From assembly GCA_039105265.1 (NCBI GenBank), contig JAPFFF010000002.1, positions 3,534,001 through 3,598,000 on the forward strand: 64,000 nt of DNA. The letters run 5' to 3'. Made by a program: the position numbers and the translations under genes. Source of the stretch: Tritrichomonas musculus (Eukaryota > Parabasalia > Tritrichomonadida > Tritrichomonadidae). This document shows, piece by piece, positions 10,836-21,350 of this stretch (positions within the stretch are counted from its first letter, which is position 1; each line of letters opens with the position of its first letter). The notes under the pieces are model-generated. The model worked only from the letters and a program-made list of their open reading frames with translations, had not been told where the DNA came from and did not search any database.

Positions 10836-12134
10836 TTAAATTAATGTTCCGAAGATTTCAAAAGAATCAATTGCTAAAAAATTGCAATTTGCCCAATTTG
10901 GTCCTGTTTGACGCATTCTTAAATATTTAAATCTCTTTGAATTTGGATTCTTTATCATGAATGCGTGAACAAGATTTTTCCCATTTAAACGAGAACAGCA
11001 ATCTTGTTCATTAATAATATTCCAATGTTCGCTATCATTTGATCCTTCAATAACCCAAGTCTTGGGATGATGTGTGTTGGGCGGATAAGGGCCTGATTTT
11101 ATCGAATAATATGTTGGAATTACTCTGTGATCTTTAAAATCAAAAGATATCCATGAATTTGAGTCACCATTTGAACAAAAATAATTATTCTGATCAAAAA
11201 GAATTGCATTATCAGGTCCATGAGTATCACAATACTTATTTGAGCAAGACACAATAACTTTATCTTCGATATTTCCCTTAGAACGAAGATAATTAAAAAT
11301 TCCTTCAAAATAATTCTTTTCTTCAAAAGAAAATGAAATGCCTTGTTTGTACCTTTTTAACGTTGTTGGTTGCTCTCCTTCTTTAGTAACTTTATATATT
11401 GGGGTCTTTAACCTAGTCGAGAGAGCATTCCATATTTCGTTTGTTAAATCGTTCATATCAAATAGTTGAAGAAATTCGTCAACATTCGCCGACCTGACGT
11501 TCGAAAAGTCTACAAATTCGTAAAATATTGAATAAGTTGAATCTTTTCTATAAAGATGATTAATAAAATCGAGAAGTTGTTCTTCATCAATTAATTCTAA
11601 ATAAGGATTGCTTAAAACTTGTATTAATATCTCTTTTGATAATTGCTTTAAACTATCTTCTTGTTTTCCGCAAATTTCGTAAAAATGAGATGAAATGAAA
11701 TCTATTTCTTTTTCAAGCAATTGAGCGTATGTTGAGCCCATCTGTTCATGCTTTTTGATGAGATCAAAAGCATTATCCAGTGTAATTGGGATTATATCAT
11801 TTGAATGAGAAACTTCTAAAGATTTAATATCAAGAAATTGAATGATTTCTGAAATGAATGGAATTTCATTTTCTGAAATTTCGGCTTGCTCAAAATTAGC
11901 AAGATTTAGAATAAGAGAAAAATCCCCCCTCTTGCATGTATTGATAACGAATTCATCAATTGTCGGGTCGCATAAATGAAGTTGACAAATTTTTGATGAT
12001 ATAAGGTCAGCTATAATACGACTAGTTTTGAATTCTTCCCCATTCACGATGAATAAAAAATCTTTATCATAAACCTGAAAAGGAACATTTAAAACGCTAG
12101 ATGCTTGGAGTTGAATATGACTAATCTCGCTCAT
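10836..12134 (-). CDS. BTB-BACK-like protein with C-terminal F5/8C (discoidin-like) domain
   Basis: A 432-residue protein starting at an ATG. The N-terminal third resembles a divergent BTB/POZ fold: FLFIVNGEEFKTSRIIADLIS matches the usual pattern of a strand, the residues of the gene's 'xxFxxHR'-like position and a first helix, followed by a helical BACK-like middle. From about residue 275 there is a beta-rich domain with WISFDFKDHRVIPTYYSIKS, TWVIEGSNDSEHW and FKYLRMRQTGPNW, the pattern of F5/8 type C (galactose-binding-like) domains. This BTB plus F5/8C architecture is a large family in trichomonads. There is no signal peptide, so it is probably cytosolic. A role as an adaptor, for example with cullin-3 ligases, is possible but unproven. 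It shares orientation with the next gene, 134 bp away. Confidence 0.8.
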   Translation of the reverse strand: MSEISHIQLQASSVLNVPFQVYDKDFLFIVNGEEFKTSRIIADLISSKICQLHLCDPTIDEFVINTCKRGDFSLILNLANFEQAEISENEIPFISEIIQFLDIKSLEVSHSNDIIPITLDNAFDLIKKHEQMGSTYAQLLEKEIDFISSHFYEICGKQEDSLKQLSKEILIQVLSNPYLELIDEEQLLDFINHLYRKDSTYSIFYEFVDFSNVRSANVDEFLQLFDMNDLTNEIWNALSTRLKTPIYKVTKEGEQPTTLKRYKQGISFSFEEKNYFEGIFNYLRSKGNIEDKVIVSCSNKYCDTHGPDNAILFDQNNYFCSNGDSNSWISFDFKDHRVIPTYYSIKSGPYPPNTHHPKTWVIEGSNDSEHWNIINEQDCCSRLNGKNLVHAFMIKNPNSKRFKYLRMRQTGPNWANCNFLAIDSFEIFGTLI

Positions 12135-12268
12135 GTTTTTTTAACGTACTTTCCTATTCAAATAAAATTTTTTATTCCTCATTACAAAAATGGAAGCGTC
12201 GAATAAATAAAAATGCCAATTAACGCAAATTAATATAATTTTTACGCATATCTAATAATAAACAATTA

Positions 12269-14950
12269 CTATTTTAAGTTCAATATCTGTCCTGTTGTAC
12301 GTGACATATTGGGTCTTTTAATTTCAACTGACGAAGCAACCTGCCTCTTTGTATTAGGCTTCCCAGTCTTATTTAGCGCAGTAGTTACGCTATAACGCTG
12401 TAAAACTTGATTATCAATTTTATTTAATTTGACATCCCCATTTTCTTTTTCTTTCTCTCTTAATGACAGCTCTCTTGCGATAACCAGATCTTTTCCAAGC
12501 TGCGCTAGCTCTCTTGATTTATCGCATAATTCAATTTCGAGACGATCAACTTCAATTCTTTCTTCTTCCCTCATTAAAGAATTTGAATTGTTACTTAGCC
12601 GCTTTATTCTATCACGCTCTCTTTGCAATAAAGTGATTTTATTGTCATATTCTATGAACGTTTGAGGAGGAATACTAATTGGCTTTTGAGAGATAATTTC
12701 TGATTCTGCCTTTGCCAGCATTATGTTTAATTTTGATTGTTTTTGTTCTTTTTCAATATTGAATTTTTTTTCATCCTCTTTAATTGAATTTTTCAAAGAT
12801 AATATTTCATCTCTGAACTTTTTCAATTCCTTTGAAAATGATGTTTTCATATTTTTAGATTTTTTCTCAAAACTCTTTTTTTCAATAAAAATTTGTCTGT
12901 CAATTTGCTGACGCTTTAATTGAATATCCTGATTGAGTTTGTCGCAATTAGATTGAAATGAAACATTTGAAGATGATAGAGATTCTTCATGAATTAAATT
13001 TGAATACTTTTCTGAGCATGCAGTTATTTCAGCTATTAACGATTTCGATTCATCTGTTTTTTGTTGTAAAGCTCGCTTTATTTGAAATTGAGATTCTTCT
13101 TTCAATTTCTTCAGATCTTCATCAAGAGTAATTGTTGCTTCAATTTTATCTCTGTCGTCTTCAAGTAATTTAATTTGTTCATCATACTTCGCTAAACATT
13201 CTTTCTTTTCGTTATTTTTAGCAAGTAAGGCTTCAGTAAAATCTGTATCATCCAAAAAAGCAGGTGTGTTACGAAATCGTTCGTCTTCCTCTTGAATTAA
13301 TTTTTCATAGTTCTGAATTAATTCTGATCGTTCTTGATTGATTTTGTTTTGGAATTCTTTTTGGCGTTTTTGAAAATCTGAGATTGATATTACGTTGTTT
13401 TTAGCTGGAACCTCGATTTGGGAAAGTTGTGATTCAAGTGAAGATAGTAATTCTTCGTATTGTTTTGTAATATTGGGAATTATATTACTATCCTTATATT
13501 CATTTGTGATTGAAGATATTTGCTTTTCATATTCATCTTTCGTTTCATTCTTTCTACGATCTAGCTGAGAATCGCATTCAATAAAAAATTTGGATATTAA
13601 ATCTTTTTTATCTATTTTAGATTTTGCATACTCTTTATTAAAGAGAGTTTCAATTTCGTTGATTTCAACTTTAATTGATATCGGGCTTATTGTAGTGCTC
13701 TGTTGAGGCAAGAACAGAGACTTTTTGTACTGAAGTAGCCTTTCTTTTTCATTTAATTTTTCTTGGTAAACTTTTTGAGTTTGTATTTGATCTTCAATTA
13801 ATTTTTTTTTCTCTTCAAAGAGCTCATTCTCAGATTTAATATCTTCTTCAAACTTCATTTTTAAATCATTTTTTTCCTTTTCATGGAGTGCATTTAAGTC
13901 TTTTATTTCATCGATTTGCTTTTGAATATTTTTAAGATTGTTTTCAATATTTTCTTCTTCTATTTCTATATTTTTCTTCTTTAAATAAACAGGATCAGAG
14001 CAGCATTCCAATTCGTCTTGGAGTTTATTTATTTCATCAGAAAAATCAACTCTTTGATTTCTTAATTGATCTAATAATATATTCTTTTCACCTTTAATTT
14101 GAAATGTTGCTTCTTGTAGCAACGCTTTTGCCTTTTCATAATCTTCTGTGAATTGTTCATTTTCTTCTTTCATTTTAATTGCTACTTGATGAATTTCAGG
14201 TAATTTCTCGGAGTATGAGATTGTTATAAATTTCTTTGCTTGATTTCTAACCCTGTTTAATTCATTTCTTAGATTGAACAATTCTTTTTTCATAGCTTTT
14301 AACGATTGAATAATTTGATTTCGAATGTGAGGAGGTGGCCTTAATTTTTCTTTTAAATTATTTATTGTTTTCATGTATTTTTTGCTTATTTCATTTTGAG
14401 CAGATGAAGTTTGATCTTCATATACTTTTTGCTTTCTTTGTGATTCTTTATCATGTGTCTCTAAAGTTGCACGGTGGTGTTCAACCATTTCTCTCAGTCT
14501 TTTTTGAACATTCATTGGATCGACTTTTGAATTGTCTTGTAAAAATGTTACCTCTTTTCTCATTTCTTTGTTAATTCGTTTTATTTTTCCATTACAAATA
14601 TCGATATCACTAGATATTATTTTGATTTGGTTCTTGGTTTCATCAAATATCTTTGATCGGAATTTAAGAAATTCGGATTTTAAATCATTTATTTGATTTT
14701 TATAATCATTGTCTATTCTTTGATGAGTATCTAATCTGTCAGCTTCTAATCCTGAATAAATGGATTCAATTTCTTTTAGAGCCTCATCAGTAATTCTATC
14801 TTCCTCCTTTTCATAGCGTTTTTGTAATTCTTCAACTTGAAAAAAATGTTCATCAGTATGAAAAGATAAATATTCAACAACTTTCTCAAGTTGGCTGAGT
14901 TTGATGCATAAAGCGGATTTGGCATTCGTTGAGGATGAAGATTCCGCCAT
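12269..14950 (-). CDS. Long coiled-coil protein
   Basis: An 893-residue protein with an ATG start. After a short Ser-rich head (MAESSSS) nearly the whole length is charged, heptad-like coiled coil rich in Glu, Lys, Gln and Leu. The final 60 residues are basic and Ser/Thr-rich (KTGKPNTKRQVASSVEIKRP). No catalytic, motor or membrane motif is visible. Size, head-rod-basic tail layout and composition resemble the protein at the left edge of the window, so the two may be distant paralogues; low-complexity helices can look alike by chance, so this is only a suggestion. A structural cytoskeletal role is the most natural reading. Confidence 0.88.
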   Translation of the reverse strand: MAESSSSTNAKSALCIKLSQLEKVVEYLSFHTDEHFFQVEELQKRYEKEEDRITDEALKEIESIYSGLEADRLDTHQRIDNDYKNQINDLKSEFLKFRSKIFDETKNQIKIISSDIDICNGKIKRINKEMRKEVTFLQDNSKVDPMNVQKRLREMVEHHRATLETHDKESQRKQKVYEDQTSSAQNEISKKYMKTINNLKEKLRPPPHIRNQIIQSLKAMKKELFNLRNELNRVRNQAKKFITISYSEKLPEIHQVAIKMKEENEQFTEDYEKAKALLQEATFQIKGEKNILLDQLRNQRVDFSDEINKLQDELECCSDPVYLKKKNIEIEEENIENNLKNIQKQIDEIKDLNALHEKEKNDLKMKFEEDIKSENELFEEKKKLIEDQIQTQKVYQEKLNEKERLLQYKKSLFLPQQSTTISPISIKVEINEIETLFNKEYAKSKIDKKDLISKFFIECDSQLDRRKNETKDEYEKQISSITNEYKDSNIIPNITKQYEELLSSLESQLSQIEVPAKNNVISISDFQKRQKEFQNKINQERSELIQNYEKLIQEEDERFRNTPAFLDDTDFTEALLAKNNEKKECLAKYDEQIKLLEDDRDKIEATITLDEDLKKLKEESQFQIKRALQQKTDESKSLIAEITACSEKYSNLIHEESLSSSNVSFQSNCDKLNQDIQLKRQQIDRQIFIEKKSFEKKSKNMKTSFSKELKKFRDEILSLKNSIKEDEKKFNIEKEQKQSKLNIMLAKAESEIISQKPISIPPQTFIEYDNKITLLQRERDRIKRLSNNSNSLMREEERIEVDRLEIELCDKSRELAQLGKDLVIARELSLREKEKENGDVKLNKIDNQVLQRYSVTTALNKTGKPNTKRQVASSVEIKRPNMSRTTGQILNLK

Positions 14951-15164
14951 TTAAACAGGTAGCAAATAACTGCAAATGTTAAAAATTTTTGAATTTAAAT
15001 TAACGATTTTTTTCAAAAAAATGAAAAAAATTGTTAATTAAGAAATATGAACAAAGTAATGAAAGTAAAAATTGTTAATCAAGAAATCTGGATGAAGGTA
15101 AAAAAAAAATGAGAAAAGTAATAAAAGTAAAAATATTTGTTTATTAAAATACTAAATTAGCATT

Positions 15165-16286
15165 TCATTGCTTTGCAAGCCTGAGAGCCATATAAGTTGT
15201 TCCAAGAAGATTGAAGTTCAAAACTTTTGTTTGTGCATAAACACGAATTCCGTTCATCCAGTCAGGACGAATGAAATTGTAAAATTCGTCATGTAATTGG
15301 TCAGAAACTGCGTGGACAAACCATGAGTTTTTGACTTGGTTGTCTAATGCTAAGATGATTGAATCGCAGCATAATGATGTACCAATTGCCTTGGCAGCAC
15401 GGAAGAACATTATATAGTGCCATGTAAGTGCTTGCTTAGCTGTTTTATCACCAGATCTTGCTAATTGTGCAACATCACCTCCGTTAATATTTTCAAGTGG
15501 TAACTTCTTCTTCTCATTCTTCTCATAGAAGTATTGGTAAACAAGGCATAAACCACGTCCAGAGGCGATATCTTCATATTCTGGGGTTCCCTTTCCTTGG
15601 TAATAATGGTTTGAAACATGTTGGATGATTGCATGTTCTTCTTCGCTTTTTGGATCTTTTTCTCCAACAACTGGAATTTGGGCATGGCCAATTTCAGTTG
15701 GTAAAACAAGAGGAGCATCTAATGTTGGTGCCTTAACAATTAATGCGCCACCGAATCCACTTCCCATAGCTAAAACTGCTGATCTTGTATTGCTGACAAT
15801 TGGGCCTTTTGGTGCAGAACGAGACCATAATTGCTCGAAAAGATCATCAATTGTCTTATTTTCATCTGCTGCAACAACACCATAAGCACCAGCTTCGAGG
15901 TCATTCAAGAAGATAGTCTTATCGTGTGGGCATAATTCTTGAGGTAAGTCATTAATTCTGATTGTTCTAGCTTCTGGTTCACCTGGCCAGTTTGTAAGAG
16001 TGCAAACACCATTGTTAATAGGTCCTGCAATTGCGAAGGCGCAAGCTTCTGAAACGAAATCGCCAGCAACATCGTGAATAGTTTCTATAAGCGATTTAAG
16101 TGCATCGACTGTCTCTGCTGTAGATGAAGCTTTGACGTGTGGAAGATCAACAAATTGTTCATGATTATTAACATTTACAAAACGAATACGAAAACCTGAG
16201 CCACCAATGTCAACACCCATGACTAATTTAATTTTTCCATCGACTGCCCAACTCTTTAATGGAGCGATATGATCCAAAGCAAACAT
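15165..16286 (-). CDS. Glucokinase, bacterial-type (paralogue 2)
   Basis: A 373-residue ATP-dependent glucokinase starting at the ATG at 16286. It keeps every motif of paralogue 1: VDIGGSGFRIRF near residue 25, NDLEAGAYG, AMGSGFGGALI, TEIGHAQIP and the DEFYNFIRPDWMNG segment near the C-terminus. The two proteins align over their full length, so they arose by duplication, but they differ at many positions and the copy is not recent. Its upstream 78 bp and first codons are repeated in inverted orientation at 16489-16602. That makes this promoter physically duplicated, which is not seen for paralogue 1. Confidence 0.95.
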   Translation of the reverse strand: MFALDHIAPLKSWAVDGKIKLVMGVDIGGSGFRIRFVNVNNHEQFVDLPHVKASSTAETVDALKSLIETIHDVAGDFVSEACAFAIAGPINNGVCTLTNWPGEPEARTIRINDLPQELCPHDKTIFLNDLEAGAYGVVAADENKTIDDLFEQLWSRSAPKGPIVSNTRSAVLAMGSGFGGALIVKAPTLDAPLVLPTEIGHAQIPVVGEKDPKSEEEHAIIQHVSNHYYQGKGTPEYEDIASGRGLCLVYQYFYEKNEKKKLPLENINGGDVAQLARSGDKTAKQALTWHYIMFFRAAKAIGTSLCCDSIILALDNQVKNSWFVHAVSDQLHDEFYNFIRPDWMNGIRVYAQTKVLNFNLLGTTYMALRLAKQ

Positions 16287-16364
16287 TTCTGTGATGTGAG
16301 ATAAGTTAAAAAGTGTCTCTCACCAAATAACTTGAGAATAACCGATTAAGTATTGTGAAGATAT
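16287..16364 (-). promoter_or_regulatory. Glucokinase 2 upstream region present as an inverted duplicate
   Basis: The 78 bp directly before the ATG are nearly identical to the reverse complement of 16489-16566. Including the ATG, 77 of 81 positions match with no insertion or deletion. The longest shared core includes AATAACTTGAGAATAACCGA and its neighbours. Because the block ends at the ATG and must contain a trichomonad-type initiator close to the start codon, it is probably the core promoter and 5' UTR. Confidence 0.65.
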
Positions 16365-16488
16365 AATGGTGAAATGAATTTATTTGTTAAATTCAAAATC
16401 ATAACACGTTATTTATAATTCTTTGATAATGAATGTAACTTTTGTAAAAAAACTTTTTGAATAATCACATAATATTTCTTAATTGAGC

Positions 16489-16602
16489 ATATCTTCACAA
16501 TACTTATTCGGTTATTCTCAAGTTATTTGGTGAGAGACACTTTTTAAATTATTTCACATCACAAAAATGTTTTTTTTGGATCATATAGCTCTCTTTTTAT
16601 AA
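16489..16602 (+). pseudogene. Inverted copy of glucokinase 2 promoter and first codons
   Basis: This segment is a head-to-head copy of 16258-16364. It contains the 78-bp upstream block, an ATG at 16567 and a reading frame M-F-F-L-D-H-I-A-L-F-L that stops at 16600. Glucokinase 2 begins M-F-A-L-D-H-I-A-P-L-K, so seven of the first eight residues agree. After codon 8 the similarity fades; weak similarity may continue to about 16640. It is a promoter with a truncated gene start, either cut off at the duplication breakpoint or decayed. A 124-bp unrelated spacer (16365-16488) separates the arms and carries one ACTTTTTGAA 10-mer. Confidence 0.75.
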
Positions 16603-17179
16603 GTTGTGTCAAAAAAAAAGGTGAAATTAAGCTATTGAAAAGCTGAACCCTATTTAAATTATTTCAAATTGAACATTTATTCTTGAGTAATAACCCAAAA
16701 TTCGATCGATATTCAATTAAACTCTTCCGAAATGTGATATGAATTTTTTATTGTTTTTCTTTGAAAAAAAATTCAAAAAAAAAAAAAAAATAGAAGATAT
16801 TTTTTTTGAAAAAAATTATTTTATCCTTCAATATGATGAATCGCTTCCAAAAGTAAAGACAAATTTTTTAATCAGAAAAAATTGAAAGATATATTTTTTC
16901 AATTTTACAATTTTGATCAAAGATTTTATATAATTGTTTATATGGTAGGGAAATTGATTTAACATGAGAAATAAATCTAAATACAAGCTTGTTATTTTTT
17001 CAATTTATATTTAAAATTGAAAAGGTTTTTTGAATTTCTTTGAAAATAAATTTATCTAAAATCAAGATTACCTTGAAGGAAAGCATTTCTTTTCTCAATA
17101 ATTTATTTCATAAAAAAATATCTAAACAGCGAACCAATACAATATATTCAAACAAAAAGTGAAAAAGTGAAAATTTTAT
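16603..17179. other. AT-rich spacer before the 6.2-kb element
   Basis: About 580 bp of AT-rich sequence with A runs around 16770-16790. No gene is seen. A 61-codon frame at 17108-17293 straddles the inverted repeat boundary and is not supported. Confidence 0.5.
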
Positions 17180-17218
17180 TACCCTGTCAAATTTTCCTTT
17201 TTTAGAATTGCGGGGATT
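17180..17218 (+). repeat. Left 39-bp terminal inverted repeat
   Basis: Reads inward from TACCCTGTC to GCGGGGATT and is the exact reverse complement of 23387-23425, with no mismatch over 39 bp. Confidence 0.8.
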
Positions 17219-17940
17219 AGTAAAAAATAAACGTACACTGGCATACCAACTTTTTCTAAATGTAGTCAATTTAAAAAAGTGCTCTTTTTTCATATCTTTA
17301 TTGTGACTATTATTACATTTGGGAAAAAGATCGCTGATCTACCTTTAATAGCAATAACTTTACTATTACTTATTTTTTTATCCACTTTTCGTTTTACAGC
17401 TGCCTCACCAGGAAATGCTGAATTATTCAACATCATCTGGTGAGAGGAAAGTCACTCCACCAGCAAAAGTACTAAATCGCTCATCATACATCTCAAACAA
17501 ACAAAAATAAAAGCATTAGTTTAAGCACAAACGAATTTTTTTACTCAATTGAATTTTAATTTTCAAACTTTTCCCCGCTTGACCAACGAGGCATATCATT
17601 CGCATGTACAATTAACGTAACACATATTTTCTATAGAACATTTCGCTTTGCAACCTATTCATCAACTTTATATCAATACTAATTATCAAAATTCTACCTT
17701 AATATTGTTAATCAAATTATTCTCATTCAATTCATAACATTAGCACTCAAATTATTTAACATTTATACTTTTTTCATTTTTATCTTATCTTATCTCTTTG
17801 TATTCTTTTTTAAGACTATTTATTTCTTTTTTGGAACGTATCTTTTATTTTATTAGTTTTAATAATATATTATTTATGTTTTTCTTTTTCCTTTTTTTTT
17901 TTTTTAAATTTAAGATATTTATTTGAAGAAATTTATTTGC
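17219..17940. other. Left interior of the 6.2-kb element
   Basis: No gene is seen. An imperfect palindrome at about 17403-17445 has arms CTCACCAG and CTGGTGAG with an inner ATGCTGAA/TTCAACAT pairing. A diverged copy of the array sequence that contains CCGCTTGACCAACGA lies at about 17574-17640, showing that an older, mutated unit precedes the well-conserved ones. Confidence 0.5.
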
Positions 17941-17950
17941 AAGCACGTTA

Positions 17951-19608
17951 ATGAATACAGAAGCGAACACGGAAGACCTTAAAGAATTTATTTTACAGAT
18001 GGTTATACTTTACTTATATTTGAAGATGCAGGATTCGAAAGACAAACGTACAGAACGGAATACATGAACACGGAAACGAATACAGAAACGAACACAGAAG
18101 AATATCTCGAAATTATGTTATATAAACAGTTCTATTTTGATTTTAAATAATCAGATGAACGTCGATCGGCAGGCACTTCCCCGCTCGACCAACCAACAAC
18201 GCAAATCACACGCACAATCAATGCAACACATATTCGCTATACAAAGTCTCACACATTAGCAGACACGCCGGCCGATGCTGATTGTATATCAGCATCGGCC
18301 GGCGAGTGGCAAAGTAACTCAGGCAGAAAAATGTTTTAACACTCATTAAGCATAACATGCAAACAATATCAGACGCAACAGAAGAACAGAAACAAAAAAT
18401 TTTTATCAGATGAACTTCGACCAAAGAAGCAAGCAAATCGCACGTACAAGCAATACAGCACACTTTCGCATGAACAAGCAATACATGTATACTTTTTTTT
18501 TTTTTCATTTTTATCTTATCTTATCTTTTTGTATTTTTTTTTTTTTTTTTTAAGACTTTTTATTTATTTTTTGTAATATATTTTTTATTTTACTAGTTTT
18601 GATACTATATTTTATATATTTTTCTTTTCTTTTTTTTTTAATTTAAGATATGTATTTGAAGAAGATTTTTTGCAAGCATGGAAACGAATACAGACGGGAA
18701 CACGGAAGACCTTAAAGAATTTATTTTACAGATGGTTATACTTTACTTATATTTGAAGATGCAGGATTCGAAAGACAAACGTACGGAACGGAATACATGA
18801 GCACGGAAACGAATACAGAAACGAACACAGAAGAATATCTCGAAATTATGTTATATAAACAGTTCTATTTTGATTTTAAATAATCAGATGAACGTCGATC
18901 GGCAGGCACTTCCCCGCTCGACCAACCAACAACGCAAATCACACGCACAATCAATGCAACACATATTCGCTATACAAAGTCTCACACATTAGCAGACACG
19001 CCGGCCGATGCTGATTGTATATCAGCATCGGCCGGCGAGTGGCAAAGTAACTCAGGCAGAAAAATGTTTTAACACTCATTAGGCATAACATGCAAACAAT
19101 ATCAGACGCAACAGAAGAACAGAAACAAAAAATTTTTATCAGATGAACTTCGACCAAAGAAGCAAGCAAATCGCACGTACAAGCAATACAGCACACTTTC
19201 GCATGAACAAGCAATACATGTATACTTTTTTTTTTTTTTTTCATTTTTATCTTATCTTATCTTTTTGTATTTTTTTTTTTTTTTAAGACTTTTTATTTAT
19301 TTTTTGTAATATATTTTTTATTTTACTAGTTTTGATACTATATTTTATATATTTTTCTTTTCTTTTTTTTTTAATTTAAGATATGTATTTGAAGAAGATT
19401 TTTTGCAAGCATGGAAACGAATACAGACGGGAACACGGAAGACCTTAAAGAATTTATTTTACAGATGGTTATACTTTACTTATATTTGAAGATGCAGGAT
19501 TCGAAAGACAAACGTACGGAACGGAATACATGAGCACGGAAACGAATACAGAAACGAACACAGAAGAATATCTCGAAATTATGTTATATAAACAGTTCTA
19601 TTTTGATT
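17951..19608 (+). repeat. Tandem repeat of about 732-735 bp
   Basis: Corresponding points recur at 17971, 18703 and 19438 (spacings 732 and 735), the differences lying in poly-T tract length. Two complete units and the start of a third are present. Each complete unit contains two short overlapping frames (36-42 and 28 codons), a segment shared with the 255-bp array, the GC-rich palindrome and a T-rich tract. Units are nearly identical, which implies recent duplication or ongoing homogenisation. Confidence 0.85.
18266..18304. repeat. GC-rich 39-bp palindrome, first of seven copies
   Basis: Two perfect 17-bp arms (CGCCGGCCGATGCTGAT and its complement) surround a 5-base loop, TGTAT. Further copies start at 18999, 21351, 21606, 21861, 22116 and 22371. 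Such a GC-rich perfect hairpin stands out strongly in this AT-rich DNA and could extrude as a cruciform or fold in RNA. Confidence 0.9.
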
Positions 19609-19648
19609 TTAAATATTATTCAGTAATCAGAATTAAAGAAAGGAATAC

Positions 19649-21152
19649 ATGAACACGGAAACGAATACAGACGGGAACACGGAAGACCTTAAAGAATTTA
19701 TTTTACAGATGGTTATACTTTACTTATATTTGAAGATGCAGGATTCGAAAGACAAACGTACGGAACGGAATACATGAGCACGGAAACGAATACAGACGGG
19801 AACACGGAAGACCTTAAAGAATTTATTTTACAGATGGTTATACTTTACTTATATTTGAAGATGCAGGATTCGAAAGACAAACGTACGGAACGGAATACAT
19901 GAGCACGGAAACGAATACAGACGGGAACACGGAAGACCTTAAAGAATTTATTTTACAGATGGTTATACTTTACTTATATTTGAAGATGCAGGATTCGAAA
20001 GACAAACGTACGGAACGGAATACATGAGCACGGAAACGAATACAGACGGGAACACGGAAGACCTTAAAGAATTTATTTTACAGATGGTTATACTTTACTT
20101 ATATTTGAAGATGCAGGATTCGAAAGACAAACGTACGGAACGGAATACATGAACACGGAAACGAATACAGACGGGAACACGGAAGACCTTAAAGAATTTA
20201 TTTTACAGATGGTTATACTTTACTTATATTTGAAGATGCAGGATTCGAAAGACAAACGTACGGAACGGAATACATGAGCACGGAAACGAATACAGACGGG
20301 AACACGGAAGACCTTAAAGAATTTATTTTACAGATGGTTATACTTTACTTATATTTGAAGATGCAGGATTCGAAAGACAAACGTACGGAACGGAATACAT
20401 GAGCACGGAAACGAATACAGACGGGAACACGGAAGACCTTAAAGAATTTATTTTACAGATGGTTATACTTTACTTATATTTGAAGATGCAGGATTCGAAA
20501 GACAAACGTACGGAACGGAATACATGAACACGGAAACGAATACAGACGGGAACACGGAAGACCTTAAAGAATTTATTTTACAGATGGTTATACTTTACTT
20601 ATATTTGAAGATGCAGGATTCGAAAGACAAACGTACGGAACGGAATACATGAGCACGGAAACGAATACAGACGGGAACACGGAAGACCTTAAAGAATTTA
20701 TTTTACAGATGGTTATACTTTACTTATATTTGAAGATGCAGGATTCGAAAGACAAACGTACGGAACGGAATACATGAGCACGGAAACGAATACAGACGGG
20801 AACACGGAAGACCTTAAAGAATTTATTTTACAGATGGTTATACTTTACTTATATTTGAAGATGCAGGATTCGAAAGACAAACGTACGGAACGGAATACAT
20901 GAGCACGGAAACGAATACAGACGGGAACACGGAAGACCTTAAAGAATTTATTTTACAGATGGTTATACTTTACTTATATTTGAAGATGCAGGATTCGAAA
21001 GACAAACGTACGGAACGGAATACATGAGCACGGAAACGAATACAGACGGGAACACGGAAGACCTTAAAGAATTTATTTTACAGATGGTTATACTTTACTT
21101 ATATTTGAAGATGCAGGATTCGAAAGACAAACGTACGGAACGGAATACATGA
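19649..21152 (+). repeat. Tandem array of twelve 125-bp units
   Basis: The same internal point recurs at 19735, 19860, 19985 and so on to 21110, exactly every 125 bp, twelve times. Units differ mainly in GAACAC or GAGCAC after the ATG, without a fixed higher-order period. Each unit contains a 42-codon frame beginning ATG-(A/G)-A/G-C-ACGGAA (peptide start MSTETNTDGNTEDLKEF or MNTETNTDG) and ending ACATGA, where the stop overlaps the next unit's ATG in an ATGA tetranucleotide. The last frame, at 21149-21235, switches to a different 28-codon form ending YFDFK. Whether the frames are translated is unknown. Confidence 0.85.
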
Positions 21153-21350
21153 ACACGGAAACGAATACAGACGGGAACACGGAAGAATATCTTGAAATTA
21201 TGTTATATAAACAGTTCTATTTTGATTTTAAATAATCAGATGAACGTCAATCGACAGGCACTTCCCCGCTCGACCAACGAACCACGCAAATCACACATAT
21301 AATCAATACAACACAGATTCACTATACAAAGTCTCACTCGTTCGCAGACT

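Noticed and set aside
16771-16792. Possible retroelement tail from the long A run
   Set aside because: Long A and T runs are frequent across all intergenic DNA here and no retroelement coding sequence is near.
17108-17293. 61-codon minus-strand frame
   Set aside because: It crosses the left 39-bp inverted repeat and its continuation differs at the right copy, so it is a chance frame.
19649-21152. CRISPR-like array
   Set aside because: The 125-bp units are directly contiguous with no variable spacers, there are no cas genes, and the genome is eukaryotic.
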